Source: Lantana camara (lineage: Eukaryota; Streptophyta; Magnoliopsida; Lamiales; Verbenaceae). Taken from it: a DNA stretch of 64,000 nt. Location of the stretch: NCBI GenBank assembly GCA_037501455.1, contig CM074865.1, positions 20,902,501 to 20,966,500 of the forward strand, written 5' to 3'. Shown here piece after piece: positions 46,294 through 60,493 of this stretch. The notes below the pieces were generated by a model, which searched no databases, was not told the DNA's origin, and worked only from the letters and a program-made list of their open reading frames with translations. Each line of letters begins with the position of its first letter. Within the stretch, counting starts at the first letter, position 1. Both the position numbers and the translations under genes were made by a program.

Positions 46294-49200
46294 TGTAACG
46301 CCCCGCATTTTCATACGTACATGTATGACGTCACAAGGTTCGATACTTGCGTTTTTAATTATTTAAGTATACCTTTATATATATTAATTTTAATGTTTAT
46401 ATGCAAATTGGACTTATATGAAATTAGCTATTGAATTATGAATATGAATTTTGAACGTTTAAACGTCTACCACTTCATTTTCGATCTGTATGTGCCCGAA
46501 TTTAATTTCGATTTTTGTGATAACTTGATACGCATGAGATATTTGAGCTATAAATGTGTTTTATTGCTCGTTGCATGATTTTGATCTTGCGTGTTTGAGT
46601 TTTTGGTTCGTTTGTGTGATTGGAACCAAAAAGGGGCTAAAGAGCATTTAGCGCGCCTTGGGTTCCGGGCGGCGTAACTTGAGCTCGGGAATTCGAATTC
46701 AAATTCTAGAAGTGGTGCCGGACTCGTAACCAGGATGAGGATCTAAGAAATCTAACCTTGTATTTTCTTCTAAAATCATTTGAACCTCTAAAATTTCACC
46801 GAACCGAGCCTCGCGCGCATATCGTACCACCTTTCACTATTTTGCCCATATCTTCCACAATTGTTGACCAAATAACATGAAACTTGGGCCCAAATCTCCC
46901 TTACTCAACCCTCTCTCATACTACACTCACCCCATTTGGTTTCCTCCCCTGAAAAATGAGCAAGAGTAGCAGCTATCCAAGGAAGAAAAGAAGGAAAAGA
47001 AAATACTATTCCCTCTCTTGTCCTTTAAGCTCATTTTCCCTCCATTTCACTCCAAACTCAAGAGCTAAGTATAAAATCTTGTTCTCCATCTTCCTATGAG
47101 TATTTTAAGATATGATTTGTAGATTTTGATTGAGGTTTGATTATGGTTTGAACAAGAAGATGAATAGTAAGGGTTTCCATAGAGTCTTGAATCATATGCA
47201 TAACTTGAGCTTAATTGATGATTTGAAGCTATATTGTTGATCTCTTGAGCATGTTTATGACCTTTATGAAATTATAATCCATGGTAATTGAGTTTTTAAT
47301 CTTTAACAATTAATGGAGGTTGTATATGAAACTTGGAAGTTTGATTTTAGGTTCAATTCTTGAACTTTGATTGATGATACATGAAGGCATGAACTTGGGA
47401 TGATGTTTGCTTGAATTTTGAGATGACATTTCATGGTTTTTGATTCCTTGATGTTACCTTGCTACTTCTGCGTATTTTGTTGTTGTTGTTGCCCCGTTTC
47501 CGCCATGAATGTGTTGAAGAAGATGATTTCTCGCTGCCTTGAGTAACCCCCGTTACCCTTTTTTCACTTAGAATTGGTTACCCCCGTTACCACCGCCCAT
47601 TTATAAGCTTTAAGTTTCCTGCCTTTGTTAACCCCCATTACCAAATTTTGCCTTAAAAAGGGTAACCCCCGTTACCCCCTTGCTCTTGTAATGTTTGACT
47701 ACCGTTTTGTCCTTTCATTCTTTTTTCATCCCGGTTTCATTCTTCGTTACGTATCCAAATGAGCCCCGATTGACCTAAATTTTTAACCGTTAAACCTATT
47801 GAAGTCTAGAGAATTCTCCAATTGGAATCACCTTAAAATCCTTCCTAGATAAATAGATATGATTGATCCATTTTGGTGTCGCCGTTTCACCGAAAATCTG
47901 CACTCGCCTGACTTCAAACCTTCGTCATTTTCACATCGCTTTGGATCAAAATTCAAGTCATATATTGTCGGAAAGACCTATTTGTCTAGTTTCATTTACA
48001 TTAAACAAAACCCAATTCTAGCTTCTAAAACTCAAGATATGTTCAATTTTCTACAGCTGGTGCATACGTAAAACTGTCAGCTTTCACCCAAAGTTGCTCA
48101 AATCCATTTTCTTGCTTTCCTTCCACTTCCTCGGACTCCGTATGTGGTTTGAATGACTTATATGATTGATTAATTGATGATATATGATATATTTTGATAT
48201 GTTTATGAATTTTGTGTTGTGAATTCAATGTGTAAACGTGAAATGAAAATGTGAACGTTTAAATGCTATAATATAGCTTTCTTTGCAACTATTGTTTTCT
48301 TTATGTGTTGATGGATTCCTTTTACCTTAAATTGATTCCTGTGCATTCTTAACATGTATTATGATGTTTATGAACTAAACGAATGAACGAATGATAATGA
48401 ACGGACAAGATCTATTCATGTAATGAGAGATTGAATTGTTTACTTGTCTAAATGGCATTAATTATGCACATAAACATCTCCATAATATATTAATGTCTCA
48501 TATGAATGTCATATCATGTTAAAGCATTGTCGTGTATTGTATGTGGTTCATTTGGAGTCTTGAGTCTCACGTATGCACCATGTTACCTTTTGTACAGTTT
48601 TCTCCAGGACGGAGATATGTCGGGTTCATAGGATATCTTCAAGTCTTTCTTTTTCTTAGTATTGTTCGGTAAGATGTAATAGGTGGGTTTTTCTTCTATT
48701 AGTTAAATAATGACCCGATATACCTCAATGTGTAAGTTTTAAGCCAAAGTATGTATATATTTATATCGAGTCATTTCAAATGAGTCATTGATTTCACGTT
48801 AAAGCCCTTTTCTTATCTATTGAATCCCTAACCTAATGTTTTGGCGAGACATGATCGAATGCACTGAATGAGGGCTATGGACCGATGTGTATGTGGCTAT
48901 CCGGGGAAGTATGGACTGACGGTGAACCCGTGCACACGTTCCAATGCATGACGGTGATACCGGCCCTCGCTAGGAGGTTAGCGAGGAATGGGAATCGGGC
49001 CTTTGCGGAGTCATGAACCTCACTAGCTACAATGATGGGGTGGACAGGTCTTTGGCCGAGTCCGTCCACTAACCGGAGGAAAAATGAGTAAATGTTATGC
49101 ATGATTATGAATGATTATGAACGAATGATTATGAATGAACGAATATTGCTTGATCACTAACGAATGAAATGATGGATAATGCACAAACGAGGAGAAGGTT

Positions 49201-49905
49201 GGAGAATTCGCCTACTTGTCGGGCTCACGTAATGACCTCATGAATGAATGAATGAAATTCATTGTTGTAATCCCGAGAGTTGTTTTTCTTTATTTTATCT
49301 ACTTGGGAAATGTTTAAAAACCTCGTACGGGATTATGACTTGCATGTTTAGGTGTTTAATTCTAAATTATTATTGTATTAGGCCACTGTTTTATACCCAC
49401 CAGTCTCTTATAAACTGAACCAATCTTTGTTTTCAGTTTTCTTGCAGGTTTGGAGTGCTAGGCGGGATTTCGAGTCTATCGAGTCTTGTGGTTAAGTCTG
49501 AGTCACTTCACACGCATGTTGTAAATTGAATAAGTTATATGAAGAATGTATGAATGATTATGATCATATTATATTGATTCGAGACAAGCTTCTAGGAATA
49601 GATTGAACCCGTGTAGTATGATTTTCGATTTATGATTTATGTTTGAATTTTCGGAACTAGGTATCTATGCTAGTTGAACCCGTCATTTATGGCTTGTATT
49701 TGTGATTGATTTATGTGTTCTGCTTCCGTACATGTATTTGTTTTGTGGGTTTGCTTATATGGTTTCGAGGTTTTAGCTCCCTCCTAGCCTAGCGAGTAAG
49801 TCGTGTCCCTGTTCGTTTCGATTTGACACGTGTATGGATTCCCCATTTCATATACGGGTTGGGTCTTAGGGCGGGGGATATGCCGTCACGCGCTCGGGCG
49901 CTACA
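46294..49905 (+). mobile_element. Solo LTR of a chromovirus-like gypsy family
   Basis: It starts TGTAACGCCCCGCATTTTC, typical of long-LTR chromoviruses, and ends CTCGGGCGCTACA. The target duplication CTATG is exact (46289-46293 and 49906-49910). No coding frame, primer site or polypurine tract lies inside, so 3,612 bp act as one LTR. The equivalent LTR at 62044 seems to lack most of 46450-48180. Small frames at 47859, 48875 and others are not genes. Confidence 0.8.
47543..47677. repeat. Four copies of a GGTTACCCCCGTTACC palindrome
   Basis: The motif stands at about 47543, 47576, 47628 and 47662. The third copy is altered (GTTAACCCCCATTACC). The arms GGTAAC and GTTACC are inverted repeats around CCCC. 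Confidence 0.85.
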
Positions 49906-50540
49906 CTATGCTTTCTTAAGTTATGTTTTGAAAAGCTATGTATACATATTATCACGGAAAAATATTTTAGTATGCCAAAACTACCCCTTAATTCATGGAT
50001 ATTTACGTTTTGTACCTACTGTGTTCTATATATATGTATCGGGTGCGTGTGTCAGCCCCCCTCACCAGTCATTAGTACTGACCCCTCCCATTGTTTTTTT
50101 TTATCTTTTTCCCCTTTTCTTTTATCTAACCTTACAGGTTCAACTTGTGGAGTTTGAGTTAGTAGGTTAACTCGAGTTAGTTCAGTACTATAGAACTTTG
50201 TATTAAGTCATATATTTATGTTTGGCCTTGTCGGCCCTTTTGTTGTTAAAGATTGTTTTTATGCCCTTGTTGGGCTTTGTTGCATTTCAGAATATGGCAG
50301 TTCTGTGCCCTATGTGTCTAGCATTATGTATGTTTAGTTGGGTTGTTAGTCAAGTATTACATGCTTGACCATGTGTATTAATTATGTCGGCCCGTGGTCA
50401 TTGCATGTGTATGTCTACTTACGTTTTCGCATGATCTTCTTCGTGTTGTTATTTTAAAATTCTGAAGTCAGGTTTTAAGTACCGCCTAACTTTGGTGTGT
50501 GTGTCTGTCAGTCTCCTGTTTACTTTGACAGGTGCGTGCA

Positions 50541-51026
50541 AACGAATTTTCCATTTCGTATAATTTGACTCATAAGTATTTTAGTGGATTCTTTTTTCTT
50601 TTTCATATTTGCTTTATTTTTCTGGAAGATAAGAAAATAATTGGTGAATAAACTTAGTAAAATGGATACAAAATTTACCAAAGCGAAGTTAATATACTTA
50701 GGTAATGTAGAATTGATGAAAATAGTTTAAAAGGATACAAAAAAAAAAAAAAGGTGATGGAGAAAAGAATCTGAAAAAATACTATCATTAGTTTACATAT
50801 TATTAATACAACTTATTTTGATTGCTCTAAAAACTATAGTAGAAGAAATGTGCATACTCAACAAGAAATAAAATTCATAGAACCGAAATGTGCATACTTC
50901 AACAAGAAACAAGATTCTCACAAAACACATTGAGTGGGTTATTTGGACAAGAAACAAGATTCTCTCAAAACACAGAGTGAATTCTTTGGCAACATCATTC
51001 AGAGGTTTCAAAATCTCAACATCATA
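50541..51026. other. AT-rich gap and short repeat before the AAA-ATPase relic
   Basis: I see no gene here. At 50843-50965 the block ACAAGAAACAAGATTCTC with CAAAACACA occurs twice, with a third weaker copy (ACAAGAAATAAAATTC). Confidence 0.6.
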
Positions 51027-52490
<1,464 letters not shown>

Positions 52491-53621
52491 ATTTATCAGC
52501 TTGGCAATGAATACCTTCACTTTTTTAATGACACCCTTAGCCATCCAAAATCATCGAAGCTTATCCCGGGCGGCTTAGCGGTTTTTATGAGCATTGGCTC
52601 AAATGAGTTTATGACCTTTTGGTCCAGGGGAGTAGAGGCTACCACATCGGTATCAGGAGTGATGGAAGCTGACGAGGGTCCACCTTCCATATCGGCGATT
52701 TGCTTGCTTACTTGGCGAGCTCTAAAAACTATAGTAGATAATATGAAATTTCAACGACTATCCTATTATGTAGCATTATGTGAAAAAATTATATCAAATA
52801 ATCTTAGACACATAAATCATTTTGCAAGCTAATTTGAAAAAATCAAAATAAAAGCTCAAAAAACACATTAAAAAATTCTTAGGTTAACTATCTCTGTGCC
52901 ACAAATTTCATAGTAAGCAATTCCAGTCACTTCATTGGCCATCTCCCAGCCCTGGATTTATCAGCTTGGCAATGAATACCTTCACTTTTTTAATGACACC
53001 CTTAGCCATCCAAAATCATCGAAGCTTATCCGGGGCGGCTTAGTGGTTTTTATGAGCATTGGCTCAAATGAGTTTATGACCTTTTGGTCCAGGGGAGTAG
53101 AGGCTACCACATCGGTATCAGGGAGTGATGGAAGCTGACGAGGGTCCACCTTCCATATCGGCGATTTGCTTGCTTACTTGGCGAGCTCTAAAAACTATAG
53201 TAGATAATATGAAATTTCAACGACTATCCTATTATGTAGCATTATGTGAAAAAATTATATCAAATAATCTTAGACACATAAATCATTTTGCAAGCTAATT
53301 TGAAAAAATCAAAATAAAAGCTCAAAAAACACATTAAAAAAATTCTTAGGTTAACTATCTTTCAAAACAATAGACATAGCTATGATAAATTAAGTTAACT
53401 AAATGTAAGCTATTAAATGGTTAGCGATCTTAGATGCAAGCTTTGACGATATAAATTTTCTGCATTGAGGGCATGTACAAATCCATTATAGAAACAACAT
53501 TTTTTCATGCTTAATCACATACATATTTTTAGTTCTATACAATCACCTTATGAAAGTAGGAAAGGCTACAACAACCCAACTCAAAAGTAGGACAAAAATA
53601 TACTCTCTTTAGCAAAAAGTT

Positions 53622-54070
53622 TTTTTTTTTTTAATTTAAAAAAAATTAATAATCTTATAGACTGGCCCAACAAGTCAGATAGTAAAACTTTGAACTTTGA
53701 AGTAAACCCTCGGTTCACTTATGTTCATCCCGATCTACTGTTCATCATCCCGATCTGCTATTCATCATCAACTGTTCATCATCCCGATCTACTGTTCATC
53801 ATCCCAATCTGAGATAAGCACATTCAACATTCTTTTGTTTGCTGACTCTGTAGTCCCTCATGTCCAGAGGTAGGAAGATGCCTCTTCAAAGTTTCCATTA
53901 TCTTTATTATGTTTCTTGGCAGCAACTGGTTGTTTGGAATCTGACATATTCAGTATTGGGGTGATCATCATGGTGCTTCTTAAACGGAAAGATGCAGAAG
54001 ATATGGCTATGGCTTTCTGACGCTAGCCCTCCAGTCCTAATATTAGAAAATTTGAACTCAACTAAGAAGT
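53622..54070 (-). mobile_element. Retroposed insert with poly(T) end, absent from the sister copy
   Basis: The sister copy reads straight through at about 58370 (GCAAAAAGTTATAACAACTC). Here about 450 bp are inserted between two AAGTT copies (53617-53621 and 54066-54070 approximately). The insert begins with a T-run, the complement of a poly(A) tail, so it looks like a minus-strand retroposon or processed transcript. The content from 53860 to 54030 reads like a UTR or exon but I cannot name it. Confidence 0.55.
53721..53812. repeat. Minisatellite of TGTTCATCATCCCGATCTAC units
   Basis: About four or five imperfect 18-21-bp units lie in tandem inside the retroposed insert. Confidence 0.8.
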
Positions 54071-54239
54071 TATAACAACTCAACTCATAACAAAAATGTT
54101 ATAACAACTCAACTAAGAAGTAGTTCTATAGAATCACCTTATAAAAATAATATACACTACAACTTAAACACAAAAGTAGTTCTATCACATCACCTTTTAG
54201 ACATAGTAGACAAAAATTTACTTAATTTTGTAGAAACAC

Positions 54240-54981
54240 TACAACTCAACTCAGATGTCGATTTTTAAATCGAGTTCTCCTGGTCACCTTGCAATATGTG
54301 TGAAAATTACATTTAAGCGATCTGCAATATGTGTGAAAATTGCATTGAAGTCATAACTCGGTTCAGTTACAAGATTCTTGTGGTAAACTCTTTCTTGAGC
54401 TTTAACAACCTACAATAACATTCACGGCTAATGTGATACCAATATTGAAAAAAAAAAACTCAAATATTAAGAAAGTCACACAATTATTTATACCTCATTA
54501 TCCCAGTTAGTTAAGTAAACATTTATGGCCAAGACGATGATTTAAGTGAATGTCCCGGTTAACATTCCGATCAAAAGAGTCTCCAAAAGCATATACCCAA
54601 TAGATTGGTTGACGTCAAATAGATAACAAACGTTGCATAGCACTGCTAACCAGCTCCTACAAATAGTATTTATTCACATAAAAACTTACTTCACAATTAA
54701 TGTGCTTGTAAATATTATTAGTTTTGTTAAATTGGTTATTTTGTGATAAGAAACAATATCTGAAAGTACTGCCCAAATACTATCTAAGATTAAGAACATC
54801 ACAAAAAGAATCGATAATATAGCGATTTTTTTGACAATATTCTCGTTGGATCTCGAAAGTTAATGAATACTACCACCTCCACAAGTCGATGAACAACAAC
54901 GTTAGCAATATTATCTGTATAGAGTACTTCATAGCATTTGAGTTTCCATTTTCGAGTACATTTGACACACAAGCACTGCAA
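54240..54981 (-). pseudogene. Decayed exons of an unidentified membrane protein, copy 1
   Basis: Three exon-like blocks match blocks at 58570-59298 in the sister copy. The block near 54500-54658 is flanked by AG and GT on the minus strand and would encode a hydrophobic stretch (YMLLETLLIGMLTG), a stop, then IIVLAINVYLTNWDNE. The next outward block (54981-54799) and the inner block (about 54300-54410, AQERVYHKNLVTEPSYDFNAI) flank it. The shared stop shows decay before duplication. I do not recognise the protein; it was probably a neighbour of the AAA gene on the same strand. Confidence 0.45.
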
Positions 54982-54999
54982 TATAAACAGATAGATTTA

Positions 55000-56190
55000 T
55001 AAATTGAAATAATGTTTCAACAGTTCGGGTAATGGTGCATTTAATATAACATTAACTTGTAGAGTATAAATACAATTGTGCTAAATATAATGTACACAAC
55101 CAATCAAATTAAGTTGTATATGTAAAAAATGTAAAACCCTTCCCAAATCATGCAGAATATATTTTTTCAATTATTACAAACAAAACAACATATGACCAAA
55201 AAGAACAACATCGTTTGGTTTGATATAGAGCTTGGAAGCTATTACTAATTTAACTTTCAATTAAAAAAATACTCTAAATGAAAAAAAAAAAAAAAAAAAA
55301 AGAGTAAAACCATCAAAATCCTTAATTCTGTCTACAAAGTGGGTGGTGCGAGTGATGATCTAGTGATCATCGCTGGATTGGAAATGAAAAAAAATTATTA
55401 CTTTTTGGCACCCATCCAATGTACTTAAAATAACTTTGTTTTGCTCAGATAATTAATTTCGATCTCACCAACTTTGTTATCATTCAAAAAGTTTTCATAT
55501 GTCTCTTATTTATCAATGCAGTTGAGCTTCTTTTTTTTTTTTTTTTTTATCTGAACTTTTCGTACATACACTTTTCTTGCTTAGATAATTAATTTCAATC
55601 ACACCACCGTTTCTTACTTCATTTAGTTTCTTATTAAATCATACTCCATGGATTTTGAAAAAAATATCTTCATTATGGCATGTAAAGTGACTAGACTTGA
55701 TTTGTCAATTTTTTTGGTCGAATTGAACATTAGCAATCTTTTTTAATCAAATAATCGGCAAATTGAAGGCCTTATATCTAGGAAATTTCCTTTCTAAGCT
55801 ATATATTTAGCTTGACTAACCAATATTTCACTGGATTCTTAAGTCTCTAAGATAAAACTCTAAACTTTCAGTTGTTTTTCCACCTGTAATATCATAGAAT
55901 ATGTTTTGATTACATGGGGTAGGGGATCTATTATTAGGATTTGATTTCTAATCTGATCAAATCACACATTGAGCCCCATTGTTAGAACTTGCATTAATTT
56001 TGATCAACAAAATATCCAAACATGGATCACTTTCAGTTTTTATAACAAGATCTAAAAAATATCTCTACGAAAGCATGGTTTTTTTAATGATATGTCCATT
56101 CTAAATCAAAGAATACGAAAACCCAAAATCTTTGTTTTTCAAGGCCGAAATCAAAAGAAAACAAAAACCCAAAATCATAAGAAAATGGAT
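55000..56190. other. Intergenic part of the duplicated unit, copy 1
   Basis: I see no gene here. It matches 59320-60490 throughout with small indels, and has A-runs (55279-55300) and T-runs (55531-55549) that differ in length between copies. Confidence 0.7.
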
Positions 56191-56196
56191 CGTATA

Positions 56197-56400
56197 CTAG
56201 GCCGGAATGATCTGCTCAATCACCAACTTAATTGGTGAGGTACCCTCTTCAGATAATATATATAGAACCCCTGCTAAATCATCGTCCGCATCCGGAGCAT
56301 CTTTCTGGGGAAGAGTAGTCGATTGACCCTCATACTCATATTTGAGCTGAATAGGATGCCTATTCACTTGATACCCACTTTTGGCTATATTGATAAACAA
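56197..56400 (-). pseudogene. Terminal exon of an unknown small gene, copy 1
   Basis: The minus strand encodes YQVNRHPIQLKYEYEG, an acidic DAPDADDDLAGVL segment and LVIEQIIPA with a stop. It matches the exon at 60494-60703. Similarity ends at about 56388 and AAA-ATPase sequence (copy 2 C-terminal side) begins by 56416, so the duplication breakpoint lies here. Its function is unknown. Confidence 0.5.
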
Positions 56401-56415
56401 AAAGAAAAATGATAC

Positions 56416-57762
56416 CCACTAATATTTTCAGAAGATATTTCTTTTACTAGCATAAGAAGGTTTAGATTGGTATCAACTAGTTTCTTACGAGCTAGAACTC
56501 TCAGTATCATTCCTTTTTTCTCTGAACTCGGGAGAGGAACATATAGGTGCTCTCCGAATCTCCCTCATTGGAGCAAAGTCTCATATAATATGTCAGGCCT
56601 ATCTATGACACATATGACATACACTCCCCGTCTCCAATCCTTATCATCCAGCTCTTTCTGGAGCTGACTCAGCAGCCGTTGTTCAACCCGTCCCCCTTAT
56701 CTTGTCAGTTCATCCATCCTGTCAATGAAAAGTATGCATGGGGACATGTTCTGGCATATGTAAAAATTGTCTTGACTGCCAATTTACCTTCACTATAAAT
56801 TTTTTCCATAAGCTCGATCCTTGTGATATGTATAAAGTTAGCCCCTACTTCATTAGCAAGAGCCTCAGCGATCATCGTCTTCCCACAGCCCCGAGGACCA
56901 TACAGTAAAATTTCGTTAAACAAGTCCAAACCCATTTCCTCACAAACTCTAGGAAATATTATACGACTAACTATTTGGCGATATAACTTCTCTCTCACCG
57001 ACCGAAGGCCTCCAACATCATCCCAAGTTAGGTGGGGTATGGAAAACCACTTTTTAGCATAAGTTGGTCCAACCTTCAGAGCTTCCTCAAAATCAGCGAT
57101 AGTTCTTATTCGTAGTTTCTCCATCTCATTGTTTGACCGGGGTTGTTTCAGCCAATCATCATCCACGATGCCTACAGCTTATCTATCATAAAAAATCGTC
57201 TACATTGCAAGCTGCGCCGTTTTTTTGACAATAGAATTTAAATCAGCTAATGTATAGCCACGTGCGGCCGTGGCTAATTTGACAAAATCCATATAATCTT
57301 GAAGCTTAAGCTTCTGGGTCAGAGGAATGCCGAACAAAAATTCCAAATCAAATCTTCCGGATCTCCTCGCAGCTGCGTCAACCACCTCTACTCGGTTGGT
57401 TGCTCCGATAAGTAGAGTATAACCCTGTAGTTCTTCATCGAAGTATCTTAGCAACTGACTCATACGTTGATTATTGATAGCATCGATTTCATCGATAAAA
57501 ACCAGGGGTGGAGTGGAAGCCTTGGCCTTTGAGAATAAATCTTTAATAGTTTTTGGAATGCACCTCCAAGTACAACGTTTGTGGCACAAATTCCATAGTG
57601 AGCACCTCCAGCCACCTCGTTGGCTAATGCTTGTGCCAACATAGTCTTTTCGGATCCAAGCGGACCATGGAACAATATACCTTCCATACGGTTGCCTGCC
57701 ACCCCTGGATTTATCAGCTTAGAAACGAATACCTTCATTTCTTTAATGACGCCCTTAGCCAT
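56416..57762 (-). pseudogene. CDC48C/NVL-like AAA-ATPase relic, copy 2
   Basis: 57762-57460 gives the start of the first AAA domain with GPLGSEKTML, a Walker A whose last glycine is Glu. After a frameshift near 57545 come FIDEIDAINNQRMSQLL (Walker B) and IGATNRVEVVDAAARRSGRF (57589-57200). 57166-56705 covers the linker and the second domain with WDDVGGLRSVREKLYRQIV and an intact Walker A, YGPRGCGKTMIAEA. Beyond it the frame shifts again and the Walker B region reads FIDRMDE. Two further stops occur before the block at 56560-56430. The C-terminal part present in copy 1 is cut at about 56416. Copy 2 keeps motifs that copy 1 lost, and the reverse. Confidence 0.75.
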
Positions 57763-58569
57763 CCAAAATCATTGAAGTTTATCTTAGGTGGTTTAGCGGG
57801 TTTTTATGAGCGTTGGCTCAAATACATTTATGACTTTTTGCTCCAGGGGAGTAGAGGCCTCCACATCGGTATCAGTAGTGATGGAAGTCGACGACAGTCC
57901 GTCTTCCATATCAGTAATTTGCTTGCTTACTTGGCGAGCTCTAAAAACTATAGTAGATAATATGAAATTTCAACGACTATTCTATTATGTAGCATTATGT
58001 GAAAAAATTATACCAAATAATCTTAGACACATAAATCATTTGTAAGCTAATTTGCAAAAATCAAAATAAAAAACTCATAGAACACATTAAAAAATTCTTA
58101 GGTTAACTATCCTAAAAAATAATAAACATAGCCATGATAGATTAAGTTAACTAAATGTAAGCTACTAAATGGTTAGCAATCTTAGATGCAAGCTTTGACA
58201 ATATAAATTTTCTGCATTGAGGGTACGTACAAATCCATTATAGAAATGACATTTTTCATGCTTAATCATATACATATTTTTAGTTATATACAATCACCTT
58301 ATGAAAGTAGGAAAGGCTACAACAACCTAACTCAAAATTAGGACAAAAATTTACTCTCTTTAGCAAAAAGTTATAACAACTCAACTCAGAACAAAAATGT
58401 TATAACAACTCAACGAAGAATTAGTTCTATACAATCACGTTATAGAAATATTATACTAAAATTTGTTTTTTTTAGAAGAAAAGAGTACAACAACTTAAAC
58501 TCAAAAGTAGTTCTATAAAATCAACTTTTAGAGATAGTAGACAAAAATTTACTCCATTTTGCAGAACGC
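57763..58569. other. Upstream part of copy 2, no complete gene
   Basis: This corresponds to about 52890-54240 without the 465-bp duplication and the retroposed insert. Plus-strand frames at 57631-58045 are shadows. Confidence 0.6.
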
Positions 58570-59298
58570 TGCAACTCAACTCAGATATCGATTTTTAAAT
58601 CGGGCTCTCCTGGTCACCCTGCAATATGTGTGAAAATTACATTAAAGCGATAGGCAATATTGTAAAAATTGCATTGAAGTCATAACTCGGTTCAGCTGCA
58701 AGATTCTTGTGGTAAAGCCTTTCTTGATCTTTAACAACCGACAATAACATTCATAACTAATGTGACAACAATATTGAAAAAAAACTCAAATATTAAGAAA
58801 GTCACACAGTTATGTATACCTCATTATCCCATTTAGTTAAGTAAACATTTATGGTCAAGACGGTGATTTAAGCGAGTGTCCCTATTAACATTCCAATCAA
58901 AAGAGTCTGCAAAAGCATATACTCAATAGATGAGTTGATGTCAAATAGATAACAAACGTTGCATAACATTGCTAACCAGCTCCTACAAATAGTATTTATT
59001 CACATAAAAACATCCTTCACAATTAATGTGTTTTCAAATATTATTATTTTTGTTAAATTGGTTATTTTGTGCTAAGAAACAATACCTGAAAGTACTGCTC
59101 AAATATTATTTAAGATTAAGAACATCGCAAAAAGAATCGACAATTTAGCAATTTCTTTGACAAAATTCTCGTTGGATCTCGAAAATTAATGAATACTACC
59201 ACCTCCACAAGTTGATGAACAATGACGTTAGCAGTATTATCTGTATAGAGTACTTCATAGCATTTGAGTTTCCATTTTCGAGTACATTTGACACTCAA
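58570..59298 (-). pseudogene. Decayed exons of an unidentified membrane protein, copy 2
   Basis: This is the counterpart of 54240-54981. The exon at about 58985-58820 (minus strand, AG and GT at its ends) reads SWLAMLCNVCYLFDI, YMLLQTLLIGMLIGTLA, a stop, then ITVLTINVYLTKWDNE. The same stop codon is in copy 1. The next block, 58740-58660, gives QERLYHKNLAAEPSYDF. The outer block 59298-59116 is open in one frame, but another frame reads NFVKEIAKLSILFAMFLIL, which looks more like a membrane protein. Confidence 0.45.
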
Positions 59299-59319
59299 TC
59301 ACTGCAATATAAACTGATA

Positions 59320-60490
59320 CATTTATAAATTGAAATAATATTTCAACAGTTTGGGTAATGGTGCATTTAGTATAACATTAACTTGTAAAGTATAAATAGA
59401 ATTGTGCTAAACGTATAATGTACACATCCAATAAAATTAAGTTATCTATGTAAAAAATGTAAAACCGTTTTCAAATCATGCATAACATATTTTTTCAATT
59501 ATTACAAACAAAACAACATATGACCAAAAGGGACAACATCGTTTGGCATGATATAGAGCTTGGAAGCTATTACAAATTTAACTTTTAATTAAAAAAACAC
59601 TCTAAATGAAAAAAAAATATAGTAAAACCATCTCGAAAGTGGGTGGTGCGATCTTGTGATCATCGCTAGATTGAAAATGAAAAAAAATTATTGCTTTTTG
59701 GCACCCATCCAATGTACATAAAATGACTCTGTTTTGCTTAGATAATTAATTCCGATCTCACCAACTTTGTTATCATCCAAAAAATTTTCATATATCTCTT
59801 ATTTATCCATGCAGTTGAGCTTCTTCTTTTCTTTTCTTTTTTGTTTATCTGAACTTTTCGTACATGCGCTTTTCTTGCTCAGATAATTAATTTCAATCAC
59901 ACCACCGTTTCTTACTTCAATTAGTTTCTTATTAAATCATACTCCTTGGAATTTGAAAATATATCTTCACTATGGCATGTAAAGTGACTAGACTTGAATT
60001 GTCAATTTTTTTGGTCAAATTGAACATTAGCAATCTTTTTTAAAAAAATAATCGACAATTTGATAGGCCTTATATCTTGGAAATTTCCCTTCTAAGCTTT
60101 ATATTTGCTTGACTGACTAATATTTCACTGGATTCTTAAGTCTCTAAGATAGAACTCTAAACTTCCAGTTGTTTTTCCACCTGCAATATCATAGAATATG
60201 TTTTGGTTACATGGGGTAGGGGATCTATTAATAGGATTTTATTTCTAATGTGATCAAATCCACATTGAGCCCCATTGTTAGAAATTGCAATAATTTTGAT
60301 CAACAAAAAATCCAAACATGGATCACCTTCAATTTTTATAATAAGATCTCAAAAATATCTCTACAAAAGCACGGTTTCTTTAATGATATGTCCATCCGAA
60401 ATCAAAAGATAATGAAATCCCAAACTCTTTGTTTTTCAAGGCTGAAATCATAAGAAAACAAAAACCCAAAATCAAAAGAAAATAGATCGT
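59320..60490. other. Intergenic part of the duplicated unit, copy 2
   Basis: I see no gene here. It is the counterpart of 55000-56190. Confidence 0.7.
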
Positions 60491-60493
60491 ATA

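Larger units (their letters stand above)
30227..50540 (+). repeat. Decayed long-LTR platform hosting nested insertions (composite)
   Basis: The sequence outside the inserted elements (30227-31571, 35278-36294, 45701-46293, 49911-50540) reads in order like one long LTR related to the family at 46294 and 62044. Shared blocks are ATTAATTATGCACATGAACA (35628), TTTTAGTTAAGCGGCC followed by CATGCGACG (36100-36150), GGAGTCATGAGCCCCGAC (46017) and a GTAACACC start near 30234. A CT-rich tract fills 30690-30810. I cannot place exact ends or a target duplication. Small frames such as 30721-30999, 31098-31343 and 35823-36020 lie in it and are not genes. Confidence 0.4.

Noticed and set aside
49823..50170. 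115-codon plus-strand frame spanning the end of the solo LTR
   Set aside because: It crosses the LTR end and target duplication, so it is a chance frame.
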